Positions 1 to 12,567 of a stretch of DNA of 64,000 nt are shown here, piece after piece. The DNA comes from Rotaria sordida. Lineage: Eukaryota; Rotifera; Eurotatoria; Philodinida; Philodinidae. The position numbers and the translations under genes are program-made. The stretch's first letter is position 1. Each line of letters begins with the position of its first letter. The stretch is taken from NCBI GenBank assembly GCA_905250125.1, contig CAJNOL010000253.1, forward strand, positions 1 through 64,000, given 5' to 3'. A model generated the notes under the pieces. That model did no database searches and was not told the DNA's origin. It worked only from the letters and a program-made list of their open reading frames with translations.

Positions 1-3000
1 AAGTACACAATATCAATTTTTATTTTATTTGATATGTACTTATCTATCTATATATATATATAAATATAAAGTAACGCAATGAAGATAATTACAAGTATAT
101 CATGAAGTAAAAGATCAATATGTAACCGTATTATTTTATATGTCAATAAAGAATGTCCTTACATGTTGACTAGACTTACTTTATTCGAATTTTTTTCTTT
201 TGTTATAAAATAACGTATTATGAATTCTATATATGAAAAGGATGATATCATTGAGTCATTGAGTGTAAAGATACATAGTTGTTAATTGTTTTTCATTTAC
301 AAGTTTATCTCAAGAAATACTCTCTAACCAAGCAGACAAGAATTTCTGGAAATACGTTTAAACACCATTATTGCAGTTACAGTTTGAACGTTTTAATGTC
401 CATTCAGAGAAAACATCAGAGCCAGCTACTTCTATCATTAAAAATGCATAAAGGCGTTCAAAAAGTTTTCTAACAATATGTTTGACATACATCATGCATA
501 AAAAAAATTGATTAGATGTTTTACAGATGTAAAAGTTGCACTTTTTGAGCATCTTGACGCAGTTCTTATGATGAAAGTATCTGGTTTTGGTGTTTTCTGA
601 ATGAACGTTTAAAAATAATCAAACAGAGAACTACGATTTGGATGTTTAAGCGAGTTTTCAGAAATTTTTGTTTGCTTGAGCAAGAGTAGCAGTCATACAA
701 TATTAAAAATTATCATAGATTAAAATGATGATATTAAAATCAATGTTTTGTCAGTCATTGATGTAAAAAGTACTTTAGTTTATATTGTTAAAATAGAAAA
801 TTTGATCGAGATTTTATCTGTAATAGCTAGTACTGATTAAACTTTGTTAACAGATATCGAATTATTCGTAATCTGTTTTTATATATAATCTAGTGATAAT
901 TATTAATATTATAGAAGTTTTCAAATGATCATGGTTGATCAGCTTAGTCAATTTAATGAAAATCATTTAACAAAAGGTCTAAGAAAAAAATCTGTTAAAT
1001 TAAACAATATGTTGACATATTCATGTTTTATAATCGAAATTTTGAATAGATTAACAACAAGTCGAAGGATATTGAAATAATTTCTGGACAATTAGAAATA
1101 TTTTTATTGCAAAATGAATTCATCTAATTTTTCTCTTCGATTTTTTTATAAAGTCAATTGAAATTTGAATTTTATCGTTTACGATATTTTAATCTAATTA
1201 TTAAAATAAACAAATATTTTTTCTGAAATTAATATATCGAAACATGATATTAAATATCTTGACATTGATTATGAAAAAAGAAAAATATGGCAAAACAATT
1301 TCAATCCGATTTGTTCAATTAGTAACATATTTTTGCATGTGAAATTATCTTTTGTCTTCTACATAAGTTGTATTTCAAATGAAAATATTGTCTAGCATTG
1401 AAGTCTACCATTAAGTTATCTTTCTTTAGTTAATTTTAAATGCTATTCTCATTCTCTAACTTATTATTTCATTTTTTTTCTTCATGTTCTAAAGAATTTT
1501 TATTAATATTAATGTTTATTTTAACAGTAGGAAAATTTATAAAAGTAAATTATTATTTTCTTTTATTGAAATTTTTCTGATTAAGAGAGATTATTTATTT
1601 TTTTTTCTGTCAAGATATGTTAAGAATAATATTTGTTGAAAAATGAAATAATAAAAATTGCGTTGTCATATTTAAGAACAAAAAAAAAAGGACTTTCTGT
1701 ATAAAACATCATCAAGAAGTGTACAAATACAAATTGAAAAGAAGACAAAAATCAAATAGATAAATCATTTTAATGTATTATAATAACATACTGTTATAAA
1801 TCAAATAGTTTCTTAGCAAGGTTAGTCATTTTGTCAATTATATTTTACTTATATCAATATTTGAGAACAGATGTTAATGAATAATAGTAAAGGTATATCT
1901 ATAGTTTATGAAATTGATTTTTAAAATTAAGAAATCAGATATTTTCTTTTTTATGTTCATTTATAAACGAAAAAAATTTTTATTCGGTTGATTAACTTTT
2001 CAAAAATCGTTCTTTTTGTACATGTCAAAATTATACTCTATCTAGAAATAGAATATTTCCATATATAGACATACTGAAAACGTCATAAGATCTCATGTAT
2101 ATACATGTTAAAAATAGACTTCGTTTTGCACGCAACGATTTGATAAGACGATCATCAGTTGTCTTATTGAATTGTCGAAGTGTTGAATGAATCATATATG
2201 TATATATATGAAGCGTTTGACATAGATAGATATAGTCTTAGAAATATTTCCGATGTTTCTTGTTTCTAAAAATAGAAATATCTCAATGCCTTGAAATGAA
2301 TGAAAACATTTCATCACTAATTTCTACAATGAAATATATTGTTTCTGCATTACAAGGTGTTGACAAATACTAAGAGATTATTTGTTATCGAAGAAATAGA
2401 TATTGCAATGAATTTGTACTTGCTTCTAGATTCAGTTCTAACATCTTTATGCTTCCGAGATATGAAGATATGTCCTATGGATAAATTGTGATATTTCTAA
2501 TTATCAAGGAATTTTAAATAATTTATGATAGTAACCTCAATATTTAAGATCTTCCTCTCAAATATCGATCTTAGATCAAGTACATTCAAATTACATAAAA
2601 TTTTCAGGATATATTGAAACTATGATAAAAATTTCAGCCCTATATGATAATATTTTTCAAGGACATTCAACTAACAAAGGTTAAAAATAGCTCATTGGGC
2701 AACCCAAAATTTTTTGTAGGTCTTCATTCTATATACTAAATTTGTCTTTTTTTGGTTTGAAATGACATAGCCCTTTTTTTTTGAAAATTCTTGCCAATTT
2801 CAGAGAAGAACATCAACTATTAAAACAATGATAACTTAATTATGAAGAATATTAAAATTTATTTTATTTATGTTTGTCAAGCAACAAAAAAAAAAAAAAC
2901 AATTTAGATGTGTATACATAGAAAAAAAAAATTATTCGTTTCAACTGATACTATAGAAATGTCACATAGTAACAAACCTATGAAGAAAATAGCATGCTTA

Positions 3001-3028
3001 TCCAATAAAAAGATAACAAAAATTGTTT
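1..3028. other. AT-rich intergenic region, no gene recognised
   Basis: I see no coding stretch with convincing codon structure, no RNA gene and no clear transposon in this 3 kb. It is very AT-rich with many homopolymer runs. The last 150 bases or so lie just downstream of the SREBP stop codon and probably include its 3' untranslated region. A short open frame near 279-473, and one on the other strand over the same bases, look like chance. Confidence 0.6.
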
Positions 3029-6000
3029 TTACAAAGTAAAATATGGTTGATGTATTAATGTCAAACATTGTTGTTGTAAACGATTAAGATCATTATTTTT
3101 ATTTGTTTTTGATGATATAGCAACAACTTGTTGTAGAATATTTCGATAACGATAAACTGTTGACGGTAAAAAATGACAAAAAAGTAACAGTCCTGCTATT
3201 ATATCAAGATTTGGTAATGATTCTAAATTAAAAATAAGAATTAAATTTCTTTTTTTTTTGTTTTTAATTCTATTTGAATTTTTTAACCTTGTTTTGTTTG
3301 AATCATAGAATTTGATTGTTTCATTGCACGTTCAAATAATGTTTGAGTTATTAATGGATTTAAACCAGATGATGTACGAAATATTGATTCAAATAAATAG
3401 AGCTAAATAAAACAAATAAAAAAAAAATATGTATAAATGAAATAAAAATTGAAAATAATTTACTTTTTGTTTTGGTAATTTCATTAATTGATTTAATCGT
3501 CTATAATAATCTAATTCTCGTTGAAAATCATCAAGAAATGGAATTTTTTGATTATTATTTATCATTGAACTTGTTAGAAGACGAAGACGTAATGATAAAA
3601 TACCATCTAATAATAATGTTTTGATTGCCTAGAATATCAAATCATAATAAAAATATTCAATAAAATAATAATTTATGAATATATTTAGATGTTGAAGCTC
3701 TCCACTTTCTTGTTGCACTGTCCTTTCCATTGCATATATCAAATATCGTGAATGCAATGCAACAACAATGCACAAGAGGCTGAAGACAAAAGCATTATTA
3801 ATCAAAAATAATAAACATACCATATCCAAATTATCTTCATTATTATTATTAATATAATATGTTTCAACTTTAGATGATGTTAATAATTGACTTGATTGTC
3901 CTAATTGTTCAAGTAATAATATTCTTGTTGAATTTGTTTCATCATTATAATCAGTTAATATAAGAAGTATAATATGAATTGTTTCAATAATCATAATATA
4001 TTGTTCACTATATATGAAAGAAAGAAATTTTAAAAATAAAAAAAAAAAATTAACATACTTAACAAGTTTTATTGATCGTGCCATATAATAAATAGTTTTA
4101 TTTGATAAATTTATTTGTCGAAGTAAATCTGTTGATGTTATATTATTTATATTTTGTTTATCATTTGAAATACAACGTATAATTTGTAAACTATGTTGCC
4201 ACCATGAAAATAGATCAAGTTCATTAATATTTTTAATCATAAATTGTTGTTGTTGTTGTTCATCTTGAAATAAAAGTTGATTTTGTATATTATTATAAAG
4301 AATATATTCAAAAAATTGAATACGTATTGATTCCATAAAAAATTTTTTTTTAAATAAATAAATCTTTTTTTCATATATAAATTGATTTAAACGATCAATA
4401 TCTAATAACCATATATCATTAATATCAATTGGTATAAGATATTTTAATAAATATGATATAAATATTGTAAATAATCCATCAAATTTTTTTAATGTTAATG
4501 CTGATAAAAAATAGATTTCATTTCGTTTAATTTTATTTAATTTTTTTCCTGAATTTATTAATGTATTTATTGTTAATAAAAATAAATTAAATATATTTAA
4601 TAAAGATTTTGAATAATGATATTCAATTTTCCATAATTGTAAATAACAATCATTTAATTCACAATTATAATAACGTGTATCTATTGATTTTGTCCAACCA
4701 GACCAATATGTTAACCAACGACCAACAAATATAATATTAAGAAAAAAACGAATTATTTGCCATGTTATAGAAGAAAAATAATATAAATATGTTTGATCAA
4801 TTGATATATAAAGTTTTTCACAACATTTTCGATAATATTCACATGCTTCATTTAATTGATTCTTTGAAAATTGAAAAAAAAAAAAGAAATTTTTAGAGTT
4901 ATACTTTTATCTGATTTAGAAATATTCTAAAGATATAAGACTATTTTCGAATGGTTTTGGATATTTGAATTTTTAGTGAATAGCTATAATTGTTTTATTG
5001 TATTGTCGATTGGTTATAAAGTCATTCAAATAGAGAGATACTTTCTTATTGAGGTAGTTGTTTTTTATATGTCTGTCGTCTATGGAAGAATGATTATTTT
5101 TTTTTTAATATTAAATATCTCGAACAAGACACTTTTTGTCTAAGTTAAAACGATTAAAAAGTTTCGAAATCAATTGGCCTTATTAATTAATGAAATTTTA
5201 GAATTCTTTTTGAGTTATATGAAGAATAACTCTTAGTAAAAAAAAACAAATGAAAATCTTCTTTATTAGTTTATATTCTAAAAAAATAATGATCATTTTT
5301 CAAAAGTATTTCTTTCCTTTTGTTATTATCCTATCGAATTGTATTATTAATATTAGAATGAAATAATTGAAAAAATTTTATCTTATTATTAACATACTTC
5401 ATCCATAAGTGCATCTGCTTTTTTCTTATAAGTATAATATTCATCCATATCTAATTCATGTACGATCGGTTCTCCATGAACAAAAATTTTTACAAGACAA
5501 ACAAGACATATTGCTATATTGAGCATCCATGCAATAAGTTGTTTCCATGATATACTCACAAATACTATAACAAAATAAAATAATTGAATTGAATTTAAAG
5601 CAAAAAAAAAAAATTTCTATTACATAATGAATTAAAATTTTCATTATCTTTTACTGTTTGTAATGTTCTTGAACTAAGAATTGATTGTATTTCCATTGTA
5701 TCATCATTATTTGATGAATGAATATGATCAAGTAAATAATTAAATGGATTTATTATAAATACACATAACATAAAACAACATAAAATTAATCGTGATCCAT
5801 CAACCATACCTCGTTTACTGTTCGTTTGTTTTTTTCCTTTAAAAATAAAAAAGAAAATTATGCAAAAAAATCAAATAAAAATGATTATCTATTTTACGTT
5901 TTGTAACAGGATTATATATTTCATCATTTGAATCGGTATTAAATGTTGATAATAGATTTTTTGTCGAAGAATTTCTATTCGATGATTGTACATCATTATT

Positions 6001-7814
6001 ACTTGGAAGATCAGTGCCTGAATCGAAGAAAGAAGAAATAATAAATCGCAATGTAGATAAAGGCTTTTTATAGGGAAATATAAGCTAATGCTCTTTTTCT
6101 TTTTCCTTTTTTTTTTTTTTTTTTTTTTTTTCTTTCTCAAGTATACTTGCATTATCTAAAACTAATAAAAGAAGAAAGCAATCATTGCTATGGAACGAGT
6201 GATGACAGCAGCTTACTGCTTTGTGTCTATCTATCGTTTGAATGTAACAGGTCTCAAGAGACAAGAAGAAAAAAAAACGACGATGACGACAAATCAAAAT
6301 GAAATAAAATAGAATATTGAAATATCGATTAAAATAATTAGATATTCAACAGATGAAAAATGATTGTAAACATACTTGTCAAATTTAATTGTTTCAAGAT
6401 GTTTTTCAAGGTACTATTTTCTTCTTCTAATTGTCGATTAGTTGATTGAAGTTGTCGAATATATTCAATTGTACGTCGAAGTATACCGGATTTTTGGATC
6501 TATTCGATACGAAAAAAAAAAAAAGAGATATTTTTCAACACATGATTAGTCTTCATTTAGTAGATGAGATAATCTAGAAAATAGACTACATCTAATCAGT
6601 AAGCTGTCGAACAGAAAAAAGAAAAGAAGGAGAAGAAGAAAGAAAACCAATTGCTTTGACCACGCTATCAACTGATGATAGACTTATCTATTGCCACTCT
6701 AATCAATCTTTTTTTTTCCAGTTTTTCTTACATTGTCTTCCCCTACCTTGCCATCAGTAGCTGCTACAATTTCTTTCAATTCATTTATTTTTTCATTAAT
6801 ACTAGATCGATATCGTTTTTCAATTGCAGTATGTGATAATTTCCGTCGAGAACGATTACCATTTCCATTAACAATTATTGATTCATTATTATTATTATTA
6901 TTTGTTAGTGAATCTTGATAATTAAATTTATCTGAACCATTAGAATTATGATTATGACTTGTTTGGTGAACAATTCTTAAAGGAATATTATTTGCAATAA
7001 TAGTACTATTTTCAAGAAGAGTAGAAATTGTATTAGCACTTGTTTTCGATGTATTAGGAATAGCATGTATTAACTAGAAAGGATTTTAGAATTTACAAAA
7101 AGAAAAAAGGAACAAGATAACAAATGATATTATTCTTACTGTTTGAAATTGATCGAAAGTAATTGTAATTGGATCAGATTTCTCGATTAATTTAGGAAAT
7201 TGAACAGATGATTGAGAACAATTTATTGTTGGTTTTCTTGTAATAATGATTTGATCTGTTTGATAATTCAATGGATTTGTCGATGTAGACTAATACATTA
7301 AAATAAATATAGTATTATGTTTTTTTTGTTCTTGTATTTTTAAATTACTTCATGATCATCTATTGGACTACTATAGTTTGTAGAGAAGAATGGCGATTCA
7401 TTATTTGTTTGTTGCTGTTGGTGTTGTTCAATTACTAATTTGAATGCATCTGGAGAGAGTACTTCATCAAATTCTGCTTGAAGACTTTGTATGTTATTGT
7501 TAATTGCTGTTGAATGTAAAGTAGTCTTATATGATGATGGAAGATTTGAAGATGTATGAAAATAATTTATATCATTTGTTAAATTATCAATACATTGAAT
7601 ATTGTTTGTATTGATATCAAAGTCTGAGAGAATATCATTAAGAACATTATCATCTGATAATTTAAAATCACATGTTAAATAATCTTGAAAATTTAAAAAA
7701 ATTTATTTTGATATTAAAACAAAAAGATATTATCTTACCATCGAATACTGTTGAGGTAATATTTAATGATTCTTGTGATTGAAATTCATCAAATTGATTC
7801 AAATTTCTATTCAT
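3029..7814 (-). CDS. SREBF: Sterol regulatory element-binding protein (SREBP)
   Basis: Membrane-bound bHLH-zipper transcription factor that activates lipid-synthesis genes after release from the ER/Golgi membrane. Exons in coding order: 7739-7814, 7350-7683, 7140-7289, 6732-7073, 6376-6499, 5898-6017, 5624-5836, 5398-5564, about 4059-4861, then several down to the stop at 3029. The N-terminus is acidic (DDNVLNDILSDFD), as expected for the activation domain. The basic helix reads SHTAIEKRYRSSINEK, with the SREBP-specific tyrosine. Helix 2 and the zipper start at 6499 (IQKSGILRRTIEYIRQLQ). Two membrane segments follow: SRLILCCFMLCVF in 5624-5836 and a second ending in VKIFVHGEP, the family's conserved end of TM2. 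The long C-terminal part matches the SCAP-binding regulatory domain in layout (GRWLTYWSGWTKS). Exon limits below about 4000 are uncertain. The start is the first Met in exon 1. Identity is very likely. Confidence 0.93.
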
Positions 7815-8506
7815 TCTTTGCCTTACTTTGATTGTTTACATTGAAAAATAAAATCGACAAATATATTTTTATTTTATTGTTAACAATTTTCGAAACATCA
7901 CGCCATTCTATGCAGATCGATATATGACTCATCGTAGTGTCAAAACATTCTTTACAACTATAATGATTACTTCAACTATTAATATTCTATTGGAAATCTA
8001 ATGATATAACTATTGAAATAATTGTCAAATTTATTTGAATATTTACTGATAAGATATTATGTGAAGTTTTCAAATATTTTTATATCAAAATTAATGTAGA
8101 TGTCGTCATTAGGAATGAAAAATATTAACTCTTTTAATATGTTTGTGAATTATAGATCAATTTGTCATTTTGAATGTGATATTTATTCATTTGATGTAAT
8201 CTATTCTATATTAATGTTTTTGATTTATTTTTTTTTTTCGAATTACAATTACATTGATATGATTATGATATATAAGTACAATTCTTTACGTACTAATAAA
8301 AGACATGAGTAAATAGAGTTTACTTTGTTGTTGACATATTGTTAATAAAATAGAAGCAAATCATTAAACAATTTTTTTTTTTTGTTTATTAACAAAGGAA
8401 AGTTTTATTGTTAATGGTTAATAAAAAAAAAAGGTAAAACTAATAAATATATGGTATCTATTGAGGATTATTGAAAAAAATAAATAAATATATATGACGG
8501 TTATTA
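7815..8506. other. SREBP upstream region and nicotinamidase 3' end
   Basis: About 690 bases between two genes on the same strand. It must hold the promoter and 5' untranslated region of the SREBP gene and the 3' untranslated region of the nicotinamidase gene. I could not pick out a convincing sterol-response element or other regulatory motif by eye. A 70-codon open frame at 8100-8312 on the plus strand has no recognisable features. Confidence 0.5.
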
Positions 8507-9580
8507 TTATATATTGTCTTTCACTTGATTTGATTGAATAATTTGACCATTTTTCTGTGTAAAATTATTAAGTTTTTCTTTAATTGTTATTGGATCTGCT
8601 CCACGACATGCATCTTCAATAATAAATGTTTTATAACCATGTTCTAATGCATCAATACTTGTAAAATATACACAATAATCTGTTGCTAGACCAGCAAGAA
8701 ATACTTGAGTAACTTGTTTTTCTGTTAATAATTGATGTAAATTTGTTTCACTTAATTTTAAATTATCCCAAAAAGCTGAATATGAATCAATATTAGATTT
8801 TGTTCCTTTATAAATATGAATAACTGATAGATTTTGTGTATTATTTTCATTGATTATTTTCAAATCAGAATGTAATTCAGCACCTGAAGTATTTTGAACA
8901 CAATGTGCAGGCCAAAGAACTTGTTTCATACGAGGAACACCAGGAATATCAAATATTGCCGTTGAATAAATTTGAAGATCAGTTAAAGGTATTGAATCAT
9001 TAGTAAGATAATGTGAACGAAGATGAAGATTATCAAAAAATGATATATGATCACTTGGATGCCAATCATGAGTGTAAACAATAACGTCGAAATTAATAGA
9101 ATCAAGAAGATTATTTATAACTGGAATAACTTCTTCACCATTATGTTTCGATGGACATTTTCGAAGAGAAAGACTTCCATCAATAAAATCATTTTGTACA
9201 TCAATAATTAGAAGAGCATTAACTGATCGAGTTGAAGAGTGTTGTTTACCTATAGGAATTGAAGGCAACATTAAAATTAAAAAAAAACTAATTAATATAA
9301 ATCATTAAAACTTTTTTGTTTTTGAAATCTGAAAAAAAAACGAGAGAAACTCACCATCTACTAATGAAGTATAATGAGATTTGAATAAATGTGTTATCTC
9401 ATGGTTATTCTGATCAATTTTATTCAATAACTGATTGATACTATTATTGAGTAGTAATTCAACTCGATTGAGTTGTTCTGATACATTATTCAATTGTTCC
9501 TTAATTTCATCATATTCTGATGCTGTACTCACAGTTAAAAGAAAAATGAAAATTAGAAAGAATAGCAATGATTTGTACAT
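8507..9580 (-). CDS. Secreted nicotinamidase (isochorismatase-fold amidohydrolase)
   Basis: Predicted to hydrolyse nicotinamide to nicotinic acid in NAD salvage. Two exons, 9355-9580 and 8507-9249, join in frame (VDG-KQHSS) across a GTGAGT...TATAG intron and give 322 residues. The N-terminus (MYKSLLFFLIFIFLLTVSTA) is a clear signal peptide, followed by a short coiled coil around residues 20-65. The catalytic domain begins ALLIIDVQNDF, which holds the catalytic Asp. THDWHPSDH supplies the Asp and His residues of the metal site. The nucleophile lies in GLATDYCV, as in PNC1/Naam enzymes. An internal Met in the second exon, inside what would be intron sequence, could give a cytosolic form, but the signal-peptide form is the natural spliced product. 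Animal nicotinamidases are found in flies and nematodes and are absent from vertebrates. Confidence 0.88.
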
Positions 9581-11732
9581 AGTTATATGATATCTTAGAA
9601 TAGTAAATAAAAAAATGATATCTACACTAACGAAACTATAGATAAATAAATAAATAAATAAGACCTATCAACACTTACAGTTATATAATTCTGATGATCG
9701 TTTTAGTCGTCTTTCGGGTATCATCATATGTTGATAGATGAAAATTTTCAATCAGACGAACTTCTTTTGTATTTATACATCATAAAACAATAATAAAATG
9801 CATACAATGCTCTTTAATAAAATTAATAATTAATAATTTATGCGCGCACATACACACACATACATTAGATCTTTATTCAAAATCAAATTTATTCAAACTA
9901 TCAACAGATGTCTGAATAAATTTGATTTTTAATAAAAATCTAATAAAATTTTTTTCGTATCAGTGTTATATTCACTAATCTCCTATTTTTATTCTACTGC
10001 TGCTCTTCGACCTCATTATTTATCTAGTATTTTCTTCAAGTACAAACAATAACGGATGAGTTATAAAGAGTAGGACACTTTGATCTTCCTTTTTTTGTTC
10101 TTGAAGACAGCAACACAATTCAAACACATCATTCTAAGCTGATTTAATCGAACATGCTTCACTCTACAAAAGTATCAATTTCGCTCTTTAAATAAGGTTT
10201 TCATACCACAAAAAAAAATCGAAAATATTTACATCCACTAAGTCAATGAATTGCAACTGGCGAAACGCAAAATATGATGCAAAATACGCCGTAAAAACGC
10301 TGCATTTCAACATGTTTCGTAATTTTATGAAAAAAAACAAAAACAATAGAAAGAATAATTTTTCAAGCAAAAATTTGAAAACCACGCAAACAACTCTTTC
10401 TAGCAGCTCTATGCCATTGAAAGCAATCTGAAGATTTTCGTTGTTCGATTTAAATGTTACGTCATTTTATTCAAAAATAAATTCTACAACCGATGATATA
10501 ATGATAAGCCATTCATAAAGCTTCCTAACGTTTAAAAACACGATTTTCGAAAGCATATTCAAAGAAAAAAATACCACCGGATATTATTTTCAAGCTTTTG
10601 ATGCCTACACGAGATCATTAGGAGCTATGAGAAGATTTTTGAAGTATCGAGGATGTAATATATTTTATCTATGATGCTTAGTACTTGACATTTACAATCG
10701 AATTTGATGAATACAAGCTTGCACCAATCATTGGATGTTGGCAGAATATAATAGGAGGTCGCAGTTAGGCAGTGAATCAATTATCAATTTTTCGTCGACG
10801 AGAAATATTTATTTAAAAAACGAATTCCACATTTTTGTAAAGCGAAAAATTCTCCACCTAATTAGCCGTTAATTTATTTGTTTATCGGAAGATAACTCAG
10901 AAAAATGTACATATATTCAATGAAAAAAATTTTCTTTCATTAATGAGTTATGATCTTAATCAATACATAAAGTCATAATATTTATTTTTTTTCCTATTCC
11001 ATATTTAACAAGTCAAACGTTTGATCATTAAAAGTCTGTCTCCACAACTATTAAACAATTTTGTATTTATTTAGTTTTTACATCATTCGTTTATCGTCTA
11101 CATTATTATTATATGGTTACATCTTGTGCATTAAAGAGATAGAATTATATATCTCTGATAAGATCATTAGTAAATTATATCAAGTAAACATAATTATTTC
11201 CTTTATTAAAGTCGTTATCGATTACTTTTTTGACTACATGATTTTCTCTATATCTTACTTTATTTCACTGATTATTGTAAATAGAAAATTTTATGAATAA
11301 GAGAGAGAAAGAGATTATCAATAAGTAGATTCTGTACTCGAAAATTTTCAAATCATTTTTAAAATTATTTAATCAAATGTTGATTATATTTACTTTGAAA
11401 TAAACAATGATTCATAATGATTTATAAAGTCTTTAATTTCAAGGATTAACAAGTAAATACATCTAATAAATGCCACTGTTTCATAGTTCAATCGTTATAT
11501 ATTTGCCAAAATCTGTTTAAAAGATTCGATAACATTTAACATTTCATGTCATATTTGGAAAATCGATAATACTTGATCACTATTTTTCTAAAAGAAAAGT
11601 TGTTGCAATGATTTCAGATATGCTTCTAAAATAGCAAAAGGAAAAAGAAGAATTTGACTATAATTTACATGATAAAAAATAAAATTTTTGAACATCAATT
11701 CGAAATCCTGACTATCTAACAGGTGTAACAGT
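9581..11732. other. Intergenic region, no gene recognised
   Basis: About 2.1 kb with no recognisable gene. It includes the promoter side of the nicotinamidase gene, a short CA-rich stretch near 9845-9866 and scattered short chance frames (for example 11061-11300, rich in Ile and Tyr). I see no RNA gene or clear transposon. Confidence 0.5.
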
Positions 11733-12309
11733 CATACACCTCCCTCCCACTCATCTTTTTGCATAGAATCTCTTTGGTCTCAAAGGAATGTTAGTTACAA
11801 GGATGGCTTAAGTACTTTATAGTAGTGTAGTGTATGATTGATGACAATTTGCTTCCATGAAGAATATACGTCTTTCAATAGAATTGAGCAACACTACAAA
11901 TGAGTTTGTTAACAGAATGTTTCACGACTGAGTTATCTCTTTTTTTTGTATCTATCAACTGTTGTATTGGTTTGATTGATTAAATTCTCTTCGTCGCCGT
12001 CTCGAAGCTCTTTTGAGAGTGTGGTACAAGTGATTCTACAAATACATATAAAGTAAAACTAGTAAAACATTCAGACAAAAACAAAAAAGAGAAAAGATAA
12101 CTCAATCATGAAGTATTCGATCAGCTAACTCATTTGTAATGTTGACTGGTTGTATTGAACGACATACATTCTTCATTGAAGCAGGTCGTAATCAATCATA
12201 CACTACATTTAATATTTAAGTCATTCTTGTAACCAACATTCACTTGAGACCAAAAGGGTTCGATACGAAGAGAATATGGAGGTCGAAGACTTTTGCCCAT
12301 GGGTGTATA
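11733..12309. mobile_element. Foldback (long inverted repeat) element E
   Basis: Two arms of roughly 220 bases, about 11733-11952 and 12076-12309, are imperfect inverted copies of each other around a loop of about 120 bases. Shared blocks in the left arm include TTTGGTCTCAA, TGTAGTGTATGATTGAT and ACAAATGAG; all recur reverse-complemented on the right. There is no coding capacity. This is the structure of a non-autonomous foldback element or MITE. The precise ends and target-site duplication are not clear. Confidence 0.7.
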
Positions 12310-12567
12310 TAAGATTAACTGGATAACAAAAAAAAAGATCACATACATATCAACGATTAAGCATAAAAATTTCAAAAAAAAATAAAAATGGAAGTTGATG
12401 AATAAATATATGCATTCATATCATATTAAGTATATATAAAACAACCTTCAGTATATGTTGTGATGATAACAATGTGATAACTAGTATCTAACATGACTGT
12501 GACAAAAGATTATATTTAACGATTCATGTTTGCCAATCTATAAGGTAGAAGTTAGAAATTAAAATGA

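Noticed and set aside
279..552. Overlapping 64-codon frames on both strands
   Set aside because: Random composition, no splice partners, no recognisable motif.
5889..6297. Lys-rich minus-strand frames around a long poly-T tract
   Set aside because: The lysine runs are a translation of the T-rich intron tract near 6098-6132 between two SREBP exons.
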